Positions 20,162-32,854 of a stretch of DNA of 64,000 nt are shown here, piece after piece (the stretch's first letter is position 1; each line of letters starts with the position of its first letter). The position numbers and the translations under genes are program-made. The notes beneath the pieces are model-generated. The model worked only from the letters and a program-made list of their open reading frames with translations. It was not told where the DNA came from and made no database searches. Origin of the DNA: Hippophae tibetana (lineage: Eukaryota > Streptophyta > Magnoliopsida > Rosales > Elaeagnaceae); NCBI GenBank assembly GCA_037013495.1, contig CM072801.1, positions 105,097,816-105,161,815 of the forward strand. The letters run 5' to 3'.

Positions 20162-20210
20162 TGATGTCATCAATGACGTCAGCATGACGTCACAGGGGCG
20201 GCTGCACGTG
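20162..20210 (-). promoter_or_regulatory. bZIP-type motif cluster in the 5' LTR
   Basis: TGATGTCA at 20162, TGACGTCA at 20174 and 20185, and CACGTG at 20205. In the element sense the G-box comes first, then the TGACGTCA pair, then the TATA box. This is the copy positioned to control the element. Confidence 0.65.
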
Positions 20211-20217
20211 AAAAATG

Positions 20218-20435
20218 GGGCGAAAACGCGTTGGGCGCGCGGAGGGGGGGCTGCTGGGGCGCTGCGCGCGCGCGCTGGGGCTGTCGCTGCGCGCAGCTCG
20301 GCGCGCGTGAACAGTGCCAGCGCGCTGCGCTGCGCGCAGCTTGGCATGCCAGCGCGCGCGGGCGCGCGCGGAATGGGCGCTGGGGCGCGCGCGGCTGGGC
20401 GCTGGGCTGCGCGCACGGCTGGGCTGCGGCGCGCA
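20218..20435. other. GC/CpG-rich island inside the 5' LTR
   Basis: About 220 bp dense in GCGC. It matches the 3' LTR island except for a reshuffled stretch around 20378-20412, in an element whose LTRs otherwise barely differ. Confidence 0.9.
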
Positions 20436-20733
20436 ATTTCCGTCTTTTTGACATTTTTGACCTTTTCGACCCATTTCGTCCGATTTTTCCATGTTTGTTG
20501 ACCTTTTCTCACTTATTTGTTGATATATTTGTGATGTATTGCTTCAAATATTCCTCTTTGAGTCTTTACATTGCGTTTTTAAGCCAAAATACCTGAAAAA
20601 CAATAAAAATACCCGTGATTCCGAAAAAGACAAATTTATATAAATATATGATAAAACATATAAATATATGTATTTTTAATCAATTAAGGTACATAAAATC
20701 ATGGTTATTTTAGTGCTTTTTGAGCACTCATCA

Positions 20734-20738
20734 GAAAC
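20734..20738. repeat. Target-site duplication GAAAC, right copy
   Basis: GAAAC follows the TCATCA terminus and is the first satellite sequence of the right arm; it is identical to 5114-5118. Confidence 0.95.
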
Positions 20739-23700
20739 CTTTAGTAAATCTAATATATTAAGATAGATATTCTATTTTGGGCAACCAAGGCTTCGATACC
20801 AAATGATACAGATCTTTTATGCGGACCATTTTGGAAACCATGAACTCAAAGGAATGAGAAAGATTGAATTGCTAAGAACATGGTTAATATAATCAAATTT
20901 GAACAATTAAGAACACGATTAGAAAACCACGCAAAAATGTGAGACCAAACTATTACACTTCGGAAAGTAGTGTAAGCGATGGAATTTGGGTTCTAAAAAG
21001 TGGACAACTGAACTATTTTTGACTTTATGTTTTTGTAAATTGAAATAAGTTTAGATTTGATATTTTATAATAGTCGTTTGGTGTATGACTTAAAAGTTAT
21101 AACAGTTTAAAGTTGGAACCTCAATACATAATTTCTTTTTTTTAAATTACGAACTCCAGAAATTTCGTTGTTTTTTATTCGGGATCAAAGATTGGTTGAA
21201 CGCCGAAAACAAAGAAAAGGAAAATGATACATTGAATTAAAAGAAAGGTACGAAATGAAATGCAAATAAGAAAATTATAACAACAAAATCTAAAGAAAAC
21301 AAAAGACTTGTAGAAATAGTTGTTTCTTTAATTGTGATTTGGACCAAAAGAATGCAAAAAACAATAAAATGGAAACCTTTAGTAAATCTAATATATTAAG
21401 ATACATATTCTATTTTGGGCAACCAAGGCTTCGATACCAAATGATACAGATCTTTTATGCGGACCATTTTGGAAACCATGAACTCAAAGGAATGAGAAAG
21501 ATTGAATTGCTAAGAACATGGTTAATATAATCAAATTTGAACAATTAAGAACACGATTAGAAAACCACGCAAAAATGTGAGACCAAACTATTAGAGTCGG
21601 AAAGTAGTGTAGGTGATGGAATTTGGGTTCTTAAAAGTGGACAACTGAACTATTTTTGACTTTATGATTTTGCAAATTGAAATAAGTTTAGATTTGATAT
21701 TTTATAATAGTCGTTTTGATGTATGACTTAAAAGTTATAACAGTTTAAAGTTGGAACCTCAATACATAATTTATTTTTTTTAAATTACGAACTCCAGAAA
21801 TTTTGTTGTTTTTTATTCAGGAACAAAGATAGGTTGAACGCCGAAAACAAAGAACATGAAAATTATACAGTGAATTAAAAGAAAAGTACGAAATGAAATG
21901 CAAATAAGAAAATAATGACAACAAAATAAAAAGAAAACAAAAGACTTGTAGAAATAGTTGTTTCTTTAATTGTGATAAGGACCAAAAGAATGCAAAAAAC
22001 AATAAAATGGAAAAATTTAGTAAATCTAATATATTAAGATAGATATTCTATTTTGGGCAACCAAGGCTTCGATACCAAATGATACGGATCTTTTATGCGT
22101 ACCATTTTGGAAACCATGCACTCAAAGGAATGAGAAAGATTGAATTGCTAAGAACATGGTTAATATAATCAAATTTGAACAATTAAGAACACGATGAGAA
22201 AACCACGCAAAAATGTGAGACCAAACTATTAGAGTCGGAAAGTAGTGTAAGCGATGGAATTTGGGTTCTAAAAAGTGGACAACTGAACTATTTTTGACTT
22301 TATGATTTTGCAAATTGAAATAAGTTTAGATTTGATATTTTATAATAGTCGTTTTGATGTATGACTTAAAAGTTATAACAGTTTAAAGTTGGAACCTCAA
22401 TACATAATTTATTTTTTTTAAATTACGAACTTCAGAAATTTTGTTGTTTTTTATTCAGGATCAAAGATTGGTTGAACGCCGAAAACAAAGAACATGAAAA
22501 TTATACAGTGAATTAAAAGAAAAGTACGAAATGAAATGCAAATAAGAAAATAATGACAACCAAATCTAAAGAAAACAAAAGACTTGTAGAAATAGTTGTT
22601 TCTTTAATTGTGATAAGGACCAAAAGAATGCAAAAAACAATAAAATGGAGAAATTTAGTAAAACTAATATATTAAGATAGATATTCTATTTTGGGCAACC
22701 AAGGCTTCGATACCAAATGATACGGATCTTTTATGCGTACCATTTTGGAAACCATGCACTCAAAGGAATGAGAAAGATTGAATTGCTAAGAACATGGTTA
22801 ATATAATCAAATTTGAACAATTAAGAACACGATTAGAAAACCACGCAAAAATGTGAGACCAAACTATTAGAGTCGGAATGTAGTGTAAGCGATGGAATTT
22901 GGGTTCTAAAAAGTGGACAAATGAACTATTTTTGACTTTATGATTTTGCAAATTGAAATAAGTTTAGATTTGATATTTTATAATAGTCGTTTTGATGTAT
23001 GACTTAAAAGTTATTAGAGTTTAAAGTTAGAACCTCAATACATAATTTCTTTTTTTTAAATTACGAACTCCAGAAATTTTGTTGTTTTTTATTCGGGATC
23101 AAAGATTGGTTGAACGCCGAAAACAAAGAAAAGGAAAATGATACATTGAATTAAAAGATAGGTACGAAATGAAATGCAAATAAGAAAATTATGACAAAAA
23201 AATCTAAAGAAACCAAAAGACTTGTAGAAATAGTTGTTTCTTTAATTGTGATTTGGACCAAAAGAATGCAAAAAACAATAAAATGGAAACCTTTAGTAAA
23301 TCTAATATATTAAGATAGATATTCTATTTTGGGCAACCAAGGCTTCGATACCAAATGATACAGATCTTTTATGCGGACCATTTTGGAAACCATGAACTCA
23401 AAGGAATGAGAAAGATTGAATTGCTAAGAACATGGTTAATATAATCAAATTTGAACAATTAAGAACACGATTAGAAAACCACGCAAAAATGTGAGACCAA
23501 ACTATTACACTTCGGAAAGTAGTGTAAGCGATGGAATTTGGGTTCTAAAAAGTGGACAACTGAACTATTTTTGACTTTATGTTTTTGCAAATTGAAATAA
23601 GTTTAGATTTGATATTTTATAATAGTCGTTTGATGTATGACTTAAAAGTTATAACAGTTTAAAGTTGGAACCTCAATACATAATTTCTTTTTTTTAAATT

Positions 23701-24560
23701 ACGAACTCCAGAAATTTTGTTGTTTTTTATTCGGGATCAAAGATTGGTTGAACGCCGAAAACAAAGAAAAGGAAAATGATACATTGAATTAAAAGAAAGG
23801 TACGAAATGAAATGCAAATAAGAAAATTATAACAACAAAATCTAAAGAAAACAAAAGACTTGTAGAAATAGTTGTTTCTTTAATTGTGATTTGGACCAAA
23901 AGAATGCAAAAAACAATAAAATGGAAACCTTTAGTAAATCTAATATATTAAGACACATATTCTATTTTGGGCAACCAAGGCTTCGATACCAAATGATACA
24001 GATCTTTTATGCGGACCATTTTGGAAACCATGAACTCAAAGGAATGAGAAAGATTGAATTGCTAAGAACATGGTTAATATAATCAAATTTGAACAATTAA
24101 GAACACGATTAGAAAACCACGCAAAAATGTGAGACCAAACTATTACACTTCGGAAAATAGTGTAAGCGATGGAATTTGGGTTCTAAAAAGTGGACAACTG
24201 AACTATTTTTGACTTTATGTTTTTGCAAATTGAAATAAGTTTAGATTTGATATTTTATAATAGTCGTTTGGTGTATGACTTAAAAGTTATAACAGTTTAA
24301 AGTTGGAACCTCAATACATAATTTCTTTTTTTTAAATTATGAACTCCAGAAATTTCGTTGTTTTTTATTCGGGATCAAAGATTGGTTGTACGCCGAAAAC
24401 AAAGAAAAGGAAAATGATACATTGAATTAAAAGAAAGGTACGAAATGAAATGCAAATAAGAAAATTATAACAACAAAATCTAAAGAAAACAAAAGACTTG
24501 TAGAAATAGTTGTTTCTTTAATTGTGATAAGGATTAAAAGAATGCAAAAAACAATAAAAT

Positions 24561-27500
24561 GGAAACCTTTAGTAAATCTAATATATTAAGATAGATATTC
24601 TATTTTGGGTAACCAAGGCTTCGATACCAAATGATACAGACCTTTTACGCGGACCATTTTGGAAACCATGCACTCAAAGGAATGAGAAAGATTGAATTGC
24701 TAAGAACATGGTTAATATAATCAAATGTGAACAATTAAGAACACGATTAGAAAACCACGCAAAAATGTGAGACCAAACTATTAGACTCGGAAAGTAGTGT
24801 AAGCCATGGAATTTGGGTTCTAAAAAATGGAAAATTGAACTATTTTTTACTTTATGTTTTTGCAAATTGAAATGAGTTTAGATTTGATCTTTTATAATAG
24901 TCGTTTTGATGTATGACTTAAAAGTTATAACAGTTTAAAGTTGGAACCTCAATACATAATTTCTTTTTTTTAAAGTACGAACTCCAGAAATTTTGTTGTT
25001 TTTTATTCAGGATCAAAGATTGGTTCAACGCCGAAAACAAAGAAAAGGAAAATGATACATTGAATTAAAAGAAAGGTACGAAATGAAATGCAAATAAGAA
25101 AATAATGACAACAAAATCTAAAGAAAACAAAAGACTTGTAGAAATAGTTGTTTCCTTAATTGTGATAAGGACCAAAAGAATGCAAAAAACAATAAAATGG
25201 AGAAATTTAGTAAATCTAATATATTAAGATAGATATTCTATTTTGGGCAACCAAGGCTTCGATACCAAATGATACGGATCTTTTATGCGTACCATTTTGG
25301 AAACCATGCACTCAAAGGAATGAGAAAGATTGAATTGCTAAGAACATGGTTAATATAATCAAATTTGAACAATTAAGAACACGATTAGAAAACCACGCAA
25401 AAATGTGAGACCAAACTATTAGAGTCGGAATGTAGTGTAAGCGATGGAATTTGGGTTCTAAAAAGTGGACAACTGAACTATTTTTGACTTTATGATTTTG
25501 CAAATTGAAATAAGTTTAGATTTGATATTTTATAATAGTCGTTTTGATGTATGACTTTAAAGTTATAACAGTTTAAAGTTGGAACCTCAATACATAATTT
25601 ATTTTTTTTAAATTACGAACTCCAGAAATTTTGTTGTTTTTTATTCGGGATCAAAGATTGGTTGAACGCCGAAAACAAAGAAAAGGAAAATGATACATTG
25701 AATTAAAAGATAGGTACGAAATGAAATGCAAATAAGAAAATTATGACAACAAAATCTAAAGAAACCAAAAGACTTGTAGAAATAGTTGTTTCTTTAATTG
25801 TGATTTGGACCAAAAGAATGCAAAAAACAATAAAATGGAAACCTTTAGTAAATCTAATATATTAAGATAGATATTCTATTTTGGGCAACCAAGGCTTCGA
25901 TACCAAATGATACAGATCTTTTATGCGGACCATTTTGGAAACCATGAACTCAAAGGAATGAGAAAGATTGAATTGCTAAGAACATGGTTAATATAATCAA
26001 ATTTGAACAATTAAGAACACGATTAGAAAACCACGCAAAAATGTGAGACCAAACTATTACACTTCGGAAAGTAGTGTAAGCGATGGAATTTGGGTTCTAA
26101 AAAGTGGACAACTGAACTATTTTTGACTTTATGTTTTTTCAAATTGAAATAAGTTTAGATTTGATATTTTATAATAGTCGTTTGGTGTATGACTTAAAAG
26201 TTATAACAGTTTAAAGTTGGAACCTCAATACATAATTTCTTTTTTTTAAATTACGAACTCCAGAAATTTCGTTGTTTTTTATTCGGGATCAAAGATTGGT
26301 TGAACGCCGAAAACAAAGAAAAGGAAAATGATACATTGAATTAAAAGAAAGGTACGAAATGAAATGCAAATAAGAAAATTATAACAACAAAATCTAAAGA
26401 AAACAAAAGACTTGTAGAAATAGTTGTTTCTTTAATTGTGATTTGGACCAAAAGAATGCAAAAAACAATAAAATGGAAACCTTTAGTAAATCTAATATAT
26501 TAAGATAGATATTCTATTTTGGGCAACCAAGGCTTCGATACCAAATGATACAGATCTTTTATGCGGACCATTTTGGAAACCATGAACTCAAAGGAATGAG
26601 AAAGATTGAATTGCTAAGAACATGGTTAATATAATCAAATTTGAACAATTAAGAACACGATTAGAAAACCACGCAAAAATGTGAGACCAAACTATTACAC
26701 TTCGGAAAGTAGTGTAAGCGATGGAATTTGGGTTCTAAAAAGTGGACAACTGAACTATTTTTGACTTTATGTTTTTGCAAATTGAAATAAGTTTAGATTT
26801 GATATTTTATAATAGTCGTTTGATGTATGACTTAAAAGTTATAACAGTTTAAAGTTGGAACCTCAATACATAATTTCTTTTTTTTAAATTACGAACTCCA
26901 GAAATTTCGTTGTTTTTTATTCGGGATCAAAGATTGGTTGAACGCCGAAAACAAAGAAAAGGAAAATGATACATTGAATTAAAAGAAAGGTACGAAATGA
27001 AATGCAAATAAGAAAATTATAACAACAAAATCTAAAGAAAACAAAAGACTTGTAGAAATAGTTGTTTCTTTAATTGTGATTTGGACCAAAAGAATGCAAA
27101 AAACAATAAAATGGAAACCTTTAGTAAATCTAATATATTAAGATACATATTCTATTTTGGGCAACCAAGGCTTCGATACCAAATGATACAGATCTTTTAT
27201 GCGGACCATTTTGGAAACCATGAACTCAAAGGAATGAGAAAGATTGAATTGCTAAGAACATGGTTAATATAATCAAATTTGAACAATTAAGAACACGATT
27301 AGAAAACCACGCAAAAATGTGAGACCAAACTATTACACTTCGGAAAATAGTGTAAGCGATGGAATTTGGGTTCTAAAAAGTGGACAACTGAACTATTTTT
27401 GACTTTATGTTTTTGCAAATTGAAATAAGTTTAGATTTGATATTTTATAATAGTCGTTTGGTGTATGACTTAAAAGTTATAACAGTTTAAAGTTGGAACC

Positions 27501-28388
27501 TCAATACATAATTTCTTTTTTTTAAATTACGAACTCCAGAAATTTCGTTGTTTTTTATTCGGGATCAAAGATTGGTTGAACGCCGAAAACAAAGAAAAGG
27601 AAAATGATACATTGAATTAAAAGAAAGGTACGAAATGAAATGCAAATAAGAAAATTATAACAACAAAATCTAAAGAAAACAAAAGACTTGTAGAAATAGT
27701 TGTTTCTTTAATTGTGATTTGGACCAAAAGAATGCAAAAAACAATAAAATGGAAACCTTTAGTAAATCTAATATATTAAGATACATATTCTATTTTGGGC
27801 AACCAAGGTTTCGATACCAAATGATACAGATCTTTTATGCGGACCATTTTGGAAACCATGAACTCAAAGGAATGAGAAAGATTGAATTGCTAAGAACATG
27901 GTTAATATAATCAAATTTGAACAATTAAGAACACGATTAGAAAACCACGCAAAAATGTGAGACCAAACTATTACACTTCGGAAAATAGTGTAAGTGATGG
28001 AATTTGGGTTCTAAAAAGTGGACAACTGAACTATTTTTGACTTTATGTTTTTGCAAATTGAAATAAGTTTAGATTTGATATTTTATAATAGTCGTTTGGT
28101 GTATGACTTAAAAGTTATAACAGTTTAAAGTTGGAACCTCAATACATAATTTCTTTTTTTTAAATTATGAACTCCAGAAATTTCGTTGTTTTTTATTCGG
28201 GATCAAAGATTGGTTGTATGCCGAAAACAAAGAAAAGGAAAATGATACATTGAATTAAAAGAAAGGTACGAAATGAAATGCAAATAAGAAAATTATAACA
28301 ACAAAATCTAAAGAAAACAAAAGACTTGTAGAAATAGTTGTTTCTTTAATTGTGATAAGGATTAAAAGAATGCAAAAAACAATAAAAT
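24561..28388. repeat. Higher-order repeat A-B-C-C-C-C (3828 bp)
   Basis: Six monomers starting with the A monomer marked by gggtaaccaagg and ccttttacgcgg. The A monomer reappears exactly 3828 bp later. It belongs to the same family as the two following, shorter blocks. Confidence 0.85.
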
Positions 28389-30302
28389 GGAAACCTTTAG
28401 TAAATCTAATATATTAAGATAGATATTCTATTTTGGGTAACCAAGGCTTCGATACCAAATGATACAGACCTTTTACGCGGACCATTTTGGAAACCATGCA
28501 CTCAAAGGAATGAGAAAGATTGAATTGCTAAGAACATGGTTAATATAATCAAAAGTGAACAATTAAGAACACGATTAGAAAACCACGCAAAAATGTGAGA
28601 CCAAACTATTAGACTCGGAAAGTAGTGTAAGCCATGGAATTTGGGTTCTAAAAAATGGAAAATTGAACTATTTTTTACTTTATGTTTTTGCAAATTGAAA
28701 TGAGTTTAGATTTGATCTTTTATAATAGTCGTTTTGATGTATGACTTAAAAGTTATAACAGTTTAAAGTTGGAACCTCAATACATAATTTCTTTTTTTTA
28801 AAGTACGAACTCCAGAAATTTTGTTGTTTTTTATTCAGGATCAAAGATTGGTTCAACGCCGAAAACAAAGAAAAGGAAAATGATACATTGAATTAAAAGA
28901 AAGGTACGAAATGAAATGCAAATAAGAAAATAATGACAACAAAATCTAAAGAAAACAAAAGACTTGTAGAAATAGTTGTTTCTTTAATTGTGATAAGGAC
29001 CAAAAGAATGCAAAAAACAATAAAATGGAGAAATTTAGTAAATCTAATATATTAAGATAGATATTCTATTTTGGGCAACCAAGGCTTCGATACCAAATGA
29101 TACGGATCTTTTATGCGTACCATTTTGGAAACCATGCACTCAAAGGAATGAGAAAGATTGAATTGCTAAGAACATGGTTAATATAATCAAATTTGAACAA
29201 TTAAGAACACGATTAGAAAACCACGCAAAAATGTGAGACCAAACTATTAGAGTCGGAATGTAGTGTAAGCGATGGAATTTGGGTTCTAAAAAGTGGACAA
29301 CTGAACTATTTTTGACTTTATGATTTTGCAAATTGAAATAAGTTTAGATTTGATATTTTATAATAGTCGTTTTGATGTATGACTTTAAAGTTATAACAGT
29401 TTAAAGTTGGAACCTCAATACATAATTTATTTTTTTTAAATTACGAACTCCAGAAATTTTGTTGTTTTTTATTCGGGATCAAAGATTGGTTGAACGCCGA
29501 AAACAAAGAAAAGGAAAATGATACATTGAATTAAAAGATAGGTACGAAATGAAATGCAAATAAGAAAATTATGACAACAAAATCTAAAGAAACCAAAAGA
29601 CTTGTAGAAATAGTTGTTTCTTTAATTGTGATTTGGACCAAAAGAATGCAAAAAACAATAAAATGGAAACCTTTAGTAAATCTAATATATTAAGATAGAT
29701 ATTCTATTTTGGGCAACCAAGGCTTCGATACCAAATGATACAGATCTTTTATGCGGACCATTTTGGAAACCATGAACTCAAAGGAATGAGAAAGATTGAA
29801 TTGCTAAGAACATGGTTAATATAATCAAATTTGAACAATTAAGAACACGATTAGAAAACCACGCAAAAATGTGAGACCAAACTATTACACTTCGGAAAGT
29901 AGTGTAAGCGATGGAATTTGGGTTCTAAAAAGTGGACAACTGAACTATTTTTGACTTTATGTTTTTTCAAATTGAAATAAGTTTAGATTTGATATTTTAT
30001 AATAGTCGTTTGGTGTATGACTTAAAAGTTATAACAGTTTAAAGTTGGAACCTCAATACATAATTTCTTTTTTTTAAATTATGAACTCCAGAAATTTCGT
30101 TGTTTTTTATTCGGGATCAAAGATTGGTTGTACGCCGAAAACAAAGAAAAGGAAAATGATACATTGAATTAAAAGAAAGGTACGAAATGAAATGCAAATA
30201 AGAAAATTATAACAACAAAATCTAAAGAAAACAAAAGACTTGTAGAAATAGTTGTTTCTTTAATTGTGATAAGGATTAAAAGAATGCAAAAAACAATAAA
30301 AT
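28389..30302. repeat. Higher-order repeat A-B-C (1914 bp)
   Basis: Three monomers with the same A and B variants as the preceding block but only one C monomer. Confidence 0.85.
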
Positions 30303-32854
30303 GGAAACCTTTAGTAAATCTAATATATTAAGATAGATATTCTATTTTGGGTAACCAAGGCTTCGATACCAAATGATACAGACCTTTTACGCGGACCATT
30401 TTGGAAACCATGCACTCAAAGGAATGAGAAAGATTGAATTGCTAAGAACATGGTTAATATAATCAAATGTGAACAATTAAGAACACGATTAGAAAACCAC
30501 GCAAAAATGTGAGACCAAACTATTAGACTCGGAAAGTAGTGTAAGCCATGGAATTTGGGTTCTAAAAAATGGAAAATTGAACTATTTTTTACTTTATGTT
30601 TTTGCAAATTGAAATGAGTTTAGATTTGATCTTTTATAATAGTCGTTTTGATGTATGACTTAAAAGTTATAACAGTTTAAAGTTGGAACCTCAATACATA
30701 ATTTCTTTTTTTTAAAGTACGAACTCCAGAAATTTTGTTGTTTTTTATTCAGGATCAAAGATTGGTTCAACGCCGAAAACAAAGAAAAGGAAAATGATAC
30801 ATTGAATTAAAAGAAAGGTACGAAATGAAATGCAAATAAGAAAATAATGACAACAAAATCTAAAGAAAACAAAAGACTTGTAGAAATAGTTGTTTCTTTA
30901 ATTGTGATAAGGACCAAAAGAATGCAAAAAACAATAAAATGGAGAAATTTAGTAAATCTAATATATTAAGATAGATATTCTATTTTGGGCAACCAAGGCT
31001 TCGATACCAAATGATACGGATCTTTTATGCGTACCATTTTGGAAACCATGCACTCAAAGGAATGAGAAAGATTGAATTGCTAAGAACATGGTTAATATAA
31101 TCAAATTTGAACAATTAAGAACACGATTAGAAAACCACGCAAAAATGTGAGACCAAACTATTAGAGTCGGAATGTAGTGTAAGCGATGGAATTTGGGTTC
31201 TAAAAAGTGGACAACTGAACTATTTTTGACTTTATGATTTTGCAAATTGAAATAAGTTTAGATTTGATATTTTATAATAGTCGTTTTGATGTATGACTTT
31301 AAAGTTATAACAGTTTAAAGTTGGAACCTCAATACATAATTTATTTTTTTTAAATTACGAACTCCAGAAATTTTGTTGTTTTTTATTCGGGATCAAAGAT
31401 TGGTTGAACGCCGAAAACAAAGAAAAGGAAAATGATACATTGAATTAAAAGATAGGTACGAAATGAAATGCAAATAAGAAAATTATGACAACAAAATCTA
31501 AAGAAACCAAAAGACTTGTAGAAATAGTTGTTTCTTTAATTGTGATTTGGACCAAAAGAATGCAAAAAACAATAAAATGGAAACCTTTAGTAAATCTAAT
31601 ATATTAAGATAGATATTCTATTTTGGGCAACCAAGGCTTCGATACCAAATGATACAGATCTTTTATGCGGACCATTTTGGAAACCATGAACTCAAAGGAA
31701 TGAGAAAGATTGAATTGCTAAGAACATGGTTAATATAATCAAATTTGAACAATTAAGAACACGATTAGAAAACCACGCAAAAATGTGAGACCAAACTATT
31801 ACACTTCGGAAAGTAGTGTAAGCGATGGAATTTGGGTTCTAAAAAGTGGACAACTGAACTATTTTTGACTTTATGTTTTTTCAAATTGAAATAAGTTTAG
31901 ATTTGATATTTTATAATAGTCGTTTGGTGTATGACTTAAAAGTTATAACAGTTTAAAGTTGGAACCTCAATACATAATTTCTTTTTTTTAAATTACGAAC
32001 TCCAGAAATTTCGTTGTTTTTTATTCGGGATCAAAGATTGGTTGAACGCCGAAAACAAAGAAAAGGAAAATGATACATTGAATTAAAAGAAAGGTACGAA
32101 ATGAAATGCAAATAAGAAAATTATAACAACAAAATCTAAAGAAAACAAAAGACTTGTAGAAATAGTTGTTTCTTTAATTGTGATTTGGACCAAAAGAATG
32201 CAAAAAACAATAAAATGGAAACCTTTAGTAAATCTAATATATTAAGATAGATATTCTATTTTGGGCAACCAAGGCTTCGATACCAAATGATACAGATCTT
32301 TTATGCGGACCATTTTGGAAACCATGAACTCAAAGGAATGAGAAAGATTGAATTGCTTAGAACATGGTTAATATAATCAAATTTGAACAATTAAGAACAC
32401 GATTAGAAAACCACGCAAAAATGTGAGACCAAACTATTACACTTCGGAAAGTAGTGTAAGCGATGGAATTTGGGTTCTAAAAAGTGGACAACTGAACTAT
32501 TTTTGACTTTATGTTTTTGCAAATTGAAATAAGTTTAGATTTGATATTTTATAATAGTCGTTTGGTGTATGACTTAAAAGTTATAACAGTTTAAAGTTGG
32601 AACCTCAATACATAATTTCTTTTTTTTAAATTATGAACTCCAGAAATTTCGTTGTTTTTTATTCGGGATCAAAGATTGGTTGTACGCCGAAAACAAAGAA
32701 AAGGAAAATGATACATTGAATTAAAAGAAAGGTACGAAATGAAATGCAAATAAGAAAATTATAACAACAAAATCTAAAGAAAACAAAAGACTTGTAGAAA
32801 TAGTTGTTTCTTTAATTGTGATAAGGATTAAAAGAATGCAAAAAACAATAAAAT
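30303..32854. repeat. Higher-order repeat A-B-C-C (2552 bp)
   Basis: Four monomers, same A and B variants, two C monomers. The terminal C of each block in this family carries gataaggattaaaag and gtacgccg. Confidence 0.85.

Larger units (their letters stand above)
5119..20733 (-). mobile_element. Athila-type Ty3/gypsy LTR retrotransposon, nearly complete, minus strand
   Basis: The element is 15.6 kb with 2.06-kb and 2.05-kb LTRs, a TGATGA...TCATCA terminal inverted repeat and a GAAAC target duplication. All parts read on the minus strand: tRNA-Asp primer-binding site, gag1, gag2-PR-RT-RNaseH, integrase and polypurine tract. The order RT-RNaseH-IN makes it Ty3/gypsy. The tRNA-Asp primer, large LTRs, the protease motif with DLGA, FMDDFSVFG in RT and the lack of a chromodomain fit the Athila group. 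Two features are odd: gag occurs twice, and a solo LTR of the same family interrupts pol. Without the nested LTR and its duplicated target the element would be about 13.6 kb. I see no env-like frame. Family assignment rests on motif recognition, not on a tree. Confidence 0.93.
18682..20733 (-). repeat. 5' LTR of the Athila-type element (2052 bp)
   Basis: It starts TGATGAACG and ends CACTCATCA on the plus strand; the primer-binding site lies next to its left edge, so it is the 5' LTR. The TATA box at 20087-20094 would make U3 about 640 bp and leave about 1.4 kb of R plus U5. A stem AGTGCT / AGCACT (20712-20728) sits at the outer end. The three GGTGGGG motifs lie at 19171, 19221 and 19304. Confidence 0.95.
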
